From the NCBI RefSeq assembly GCF_046630315.1, contig NZ_LQBD01000010.1, positions 53,323-117,322 of the forward strand: a stretch of DNA of 64,000 nucleotides. The letters are read 5' to 3'. Both the position numbers and the translations under genes were made by a program. The notes beneath the pieces were generated by a model. That model made no database searches. It had not been told where the DNA came from and saw only the letters and a list, made by a program, of their open reading frames with translations. Positions 62,801 through 64,000 of the stretch are shown here, piece after piece (positions within the stretch are counted from its first letter, which is position 1; each line of letters begins with the position of its first letter). This DNA is from Brucella anthropi_A. GTDB taxonomy: Bacteria; Pseudomonadota; Alphaproteobacteria; Rhizobiales; Rhizobiaceae.

Positions 62801-63594
62801 AATTCGGTGATGGCCGCCTCGGCGAAATCTTCATCGATATGCACAAGGAAGGTGCCGCCTTCCGCGCAATGATGAACAATTTCGCCATCGCCGTATCGCT
62901 TGGCCTGCAATATGGCGTGCCGCTGGAAGAATATGTGGAGGCGTTCACCTTCACGAAGTTCGAACCGGCTGGCATGGTCATCGGCAACGATGCCATCAAG
63001 ACCGCGACGTCGATCATCGACTATGTGTTCCGTGAACTTGCGGTTTCCTATCTCGGCCGCAACGATCTTGCCCATGTCGATACGAGCGACTTCGGCAACA
63101 CGGCGCTCGGCAAGGGCATCAAGGAAGGCAAGACCAATCTGGTCTCGACCGGCTGGACGCGCGGCTACAAGCCTACGCTGGTGACGAACTCGGCCAACGA
63201 AGCCAAGGGATCGGCTGGGTCTGCGCCGCAGGCCTCCAATGTCACAACCCTGAAGTCGACCACGCCGGCGGGTGGTCGACCGGCAACCATCGGCCTCGTG
63301 ACCGATGGTGCGACAGCCTTCAAGCGGGAGTTCGAGGAGCATGCCGCTCCGGCGCAACAGCAGGAAAGCACATCGGCAACCGAGCTTTTCTCCGACAAGG
63401 CCGCTGCGGATGCCGCCTCGGCCCGTTCTGAAAGCGCCAATGCAGCGAAGAAACTGGAAGCGGACCGCCGCATCAAGTCGATGATGCAGGGCTATACCGG
63501 CGATAGTTGCAGCGAGTGTCAGAACTTCACGATGGTTCGCAACGGCACCTGCCTCAAATGTGACACCTGCGGCGCGACGAGCGGTTGCAGCTAA
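59806..63594 (+). CDS. nrdJ: NrdJ, adenosylcobalamin-dependent (class II) ribonucleotide reductase
   Basis: A 1262-residue reductase that makes deoxyribonucleotides with vitamin B12 as radical source and needs no oxygen. The active-site cysteines lie in the LHYNTTMNDWHTCPSAG and NPCSEYMFLDDTACNLASINL regions, and the B12/radical-site block TGTIGLVMDCDTTGIEP is present. The C-terminal part (about 1150-1262) is an Ala/Ser/Lys-rich linker and a zinc-ribbon-like Cys cluster (CSECQ, CLKCDTCG, GC near the end) for thioredoxin-type reduction. The ATG at 59806 is chosen over 59797 because GGATGGG precedes it. It is much longer than simple class II enzymes, typical of this group in Rhizobiales. Confidence 0.95.
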   Translation: MKIERRFTKENQSAYADIAFRTATSEIKNPDGSIVFRLENINVPAQFSQVAADILAQKYFRKAGVPARLKKVEENDVPSWLWRSVADEDALSKLPEGERYGSEMDACQVFDRLAGTWTYWGWKGGYFDSEEDALAFRDELAYMLATQRVAPNSPQWFNTGLHWAYGIDGPGQGHFYVDWQTGKLTKSKSAYEHPQPHACFIQSVGDDLVNEGGIMDLWVREARLFKYGSGTGSNFSYLRGEGEKLSGGGKSSGLMSFLKIGDRAAGAIKSGGTTRRAAKMVVVDIDHPDIEEYIDWKVKEEQKVASLVTGSKIVKQHLTAIMKACVNCEAGSEATRDDCFDPAKNPALKREIKAAKKNQVPENYVKRVIQFARQGYTDIQFKTYDTDWDSEAYLTVSGQNSNNSVSLKDEFLRAVENDGDWNLTARRDGRVMKTLKARDLWEKIGYAAWASADPGLHYNTTMNDWHTCPSAGPIRASNPCSEYMFLDDTACNLASINLLTYRNKDGSFDIAAYEHTARLWTIVLEISVMMAQFPSREIARLSYEYRTLGLGYANIGGLLMTSGIPYDSDEGRAICGALTAIMTGVAYATSAEMAKELGTFPSYEPNAQHMLRVIRNHRRAAHGERQGYEGLAVNPVALIAADCPEQALITHARAAWDRALELGEKHGYRNAQATVIAPTGTIGLVMDCDTTGIEPDFALVKFKKLAGGGYFKIINRAVPEALRTLGYSESQIAEIEAYAVGHGNLNQAPGVNPSSLKSKGFTDEKVEALNAALKSAFDIKFAFNKWTLGEDFCKDVLKLTDEQLNDFSFEMLPALGFSKKDIEAANIHVCGAMTLEGAPFLKEEHYAVFDCANPCGKIGKRYLSVESHIRMMAAAQPFISGAISKTINMPNEATVEDCKSAYMLSWKLALKANALYRDGSKLSQPLNAALIADDEDEDDAVEALIEAPAAARAVQVTERIVEKVVEKIVHEREKLPNRRQGYTQKAVVGGHKVYLRTGEFGDGRLGEIFIDMHKEGAAFRAMMNNFAIAVSLGLQYGVPLEEYVEAFTFTKFEPAGMVIGNDAIKTATSIIDYVFRELAVSYLGRNDLAHVDTSDFGNTALGKGIKEGKTNLVSTGWTRGYKPTLVTNSANEAKGSAGSAPQASNVTTLKSTTPAGGRPATIGLVTDGATAFKREFEEHAAPAQQQESTSATELFSDKAAADAASARSESANAAKKLEADRRIKSMMQGYTGDSCSECQNFTMVRNGTCLKCDTCGATSGCS

Positions 63595-63701
63595 TATATC
63601 AATACACCTGTGCGCGGACTCAAAGTTCCGTACTTAGGAACCAATGTTCCGTAATCGGTGTAGAAATATCAATCGGTTACGGAAATGCATGTTGAATATC
63701 A

Positions 63702-63729
63702 TTCTGGACACGTTAACGCGTGTCCAGAA
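63702..63729. terminator. hairpin downstream of nrdJ
   Basis: The arms TTCTGGACACG and CGTGTCCAGAA form a perfect 11-base stem with loop TTAACG, 107 bases after the nrdJ stop. It is not followed by a T run, so terminator function is uncertain. Confidence 0.45.
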
Positions 63730-63826
63730 ATGGAAATAAGAACAAAAAGTGAAACAATCGGAATAGTAGTAACGGCTAACATAATGCTACCGTTTCGATT
63801 TCATCCCATTTTGAGGCGGAATTAAC

Positions 63827-63875
63827 ATGAGTTGGTCAAAAGATAAGAGTTTGTGTCGCATCCAAACGTTCAAAG
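63827..63875 (+). pseudogene. possible gene start cut off by the insertion sequence
   Basis: An ATG at 63827 with GAGGCGGA upstream opens a frame MSWSKDKSLCRIQTFK that meets the inverted-repeat end of the IS3-family element at 63876. If it is a gene, its 3' part has been separated by the insertion. It is too short to assign. Confidence 0.3.
63854..63871 (-). repeat. right copy of the inverted repeat flanking nrdJ
   Basis: TGTCGCATCCAAACGTTC is the reverse complement of 59787-59804 with one mismatch. It stops four bases before the end of the insertion sequence. Confidence 0.7.
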
Positions 63876-64000
63876 TGAATAGCCCCGAGTTTCGTGGACG
63901 CCCTCGGGTTACATTTCCTGCTGCCGTTCGAACTCGACGGGTGACAGCATCCCGTTCCTGACGTGCTTGCGCTTGGGGTTGTAGAACATCTCGATGTAGT
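63876..64000 (-). mobile_element. IS3-family insertion sequence, one end (continues beyond the window)
   Basis: The end TGAATAGCCCCGAGTTTCGT fits an IS3-family terminal inverted repeat and is followed within 35 bases by the end of a transposase gene on the minus strand. Only the 3' end of the element is in the window. Confidence 0.85.
63909..64000 (-). CDS. IS3-family transposase OrfB, C-terminal end (partial)
   Basis: The last 29 codons of a DDE (rve-type) integrase-like transposase. The encoded end includes YIEMFYNPKRKHVRNG and SPVEFERQQ, the very conserved C-terminus of IS3-family OrfB. The stop is at 63909-63911. The rest of the gene, including the DDE residues, lies outside the window. 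Confidence 0.9.
   Translation of the reverse strand, partial: YIEMFYNPKRKHVRNGMLSPVEFERQQEM

Larger units (their letters stand above)
63595..63875. other. intergenic stretch between nrdJ and the insertion sequence
   Basis: Contains two GTTCCGTA direct repeats (about 63625-63655), an 11-base perfect hairpin (63702-63712 with 63719-63729), and a short truncated open frame from 63827. The AT content rises sharply compared with nrdJ. Confidence 0.4.

Noticed and set aside
1..64000. CRISPR array or defence island
   Set aside because: No regularly spaced direct repeats and no cas or restriction genes were seen. Genes are mostly housekeeping.

Overview
This window is a chromosomal segment of an alphaproteobacterium of the Brucella/Ochrobactrum group (Rhizobiales). 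The assignment rests on gene content and order, high GC with a strong third-position bias, GyrA with an alanine at the main quinolone-resistance position, and REP-like palindromes of the rhizobial type with a CCGAAAAGTG core. Species cannot be decided from the sequence alone. Almost all of the window is ordinary housekeeping sequence. The accessory parts are the phosphonate locus at the left end and an insertion sequence at the right end.

Region 1 (1-11,450) is a complete carbon-phosphorus lyase locus. phnF (a GntR/UTRA repressor) faces the phnGHIJKLMN run, which is followed by the phosphonate ABC transporter phnCDE1E2. PhnGHIJ form the C-P lyase core and PhnK/PhnL are its ATPase partners. 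PhnM hydrolyses the triphosphate intermediate and PhnN finishes conversion to PRPP. PhnD, PhnC, PhnE1 and PhnE2 import the substrate. Two PHO-box-like sites (before phnG and before phnC) and a perfect palindrome between phnF and phnG indicate control by phosphate starvation plus PhnF. A strong hairpin after phnD and a nested palindrome between the two permease genes probably tune the amounts of the proteins.

Region 2 (11,446-24,780) holds marC, gyrA, coaD, two adjacent cyclophilins, queA-tgt (queuosine), then a TetR regulator divergent from an RND efflux pump with its membrane fusion protein. The tgt product lacks three of the four classical zinc ligands.

Region 3 (24,800-33,200) holds a luciferase-like oxidoreductase, a LysR/glutaryl-CoA dehydrogenase/CoA-transferase module for glutarate or lysine breakdown, tRNA-Leu(GAG), a patatin-like protein, hisI, folE, a divergent NifU-like protein and yidD.

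Region 4 (33,200-47,100) holds dacF, thrS, an exported protein with three internal repeats, two flavin enzymes, mazG, galE, an SBF-type transporter, a TPR-methyltransferase, a cupin/LysR pair, an acetyl-CoA hydrolase/transferase and a 53-residue membrane protein.

Region 5 (47,400-64,000) holds a diguanylate cyclase, a GNAT-sseA-alaX-cysK sulfur cluster, a DEAD-box helicase, ilvA, tRNA-Leu(TAA), wrbA, a CinA-like protein, a tandem universal stress protein, gpt, a Nudix hydrolase behind a run of eight G, and the large B12-dependent ribonucleotide reductase nrdJ. The window ends inside an IS3-family element. No CRISPR array, prophage or clearly undescribed multigene system was found. The most interesting signals are regulatory and structural details around known genes.
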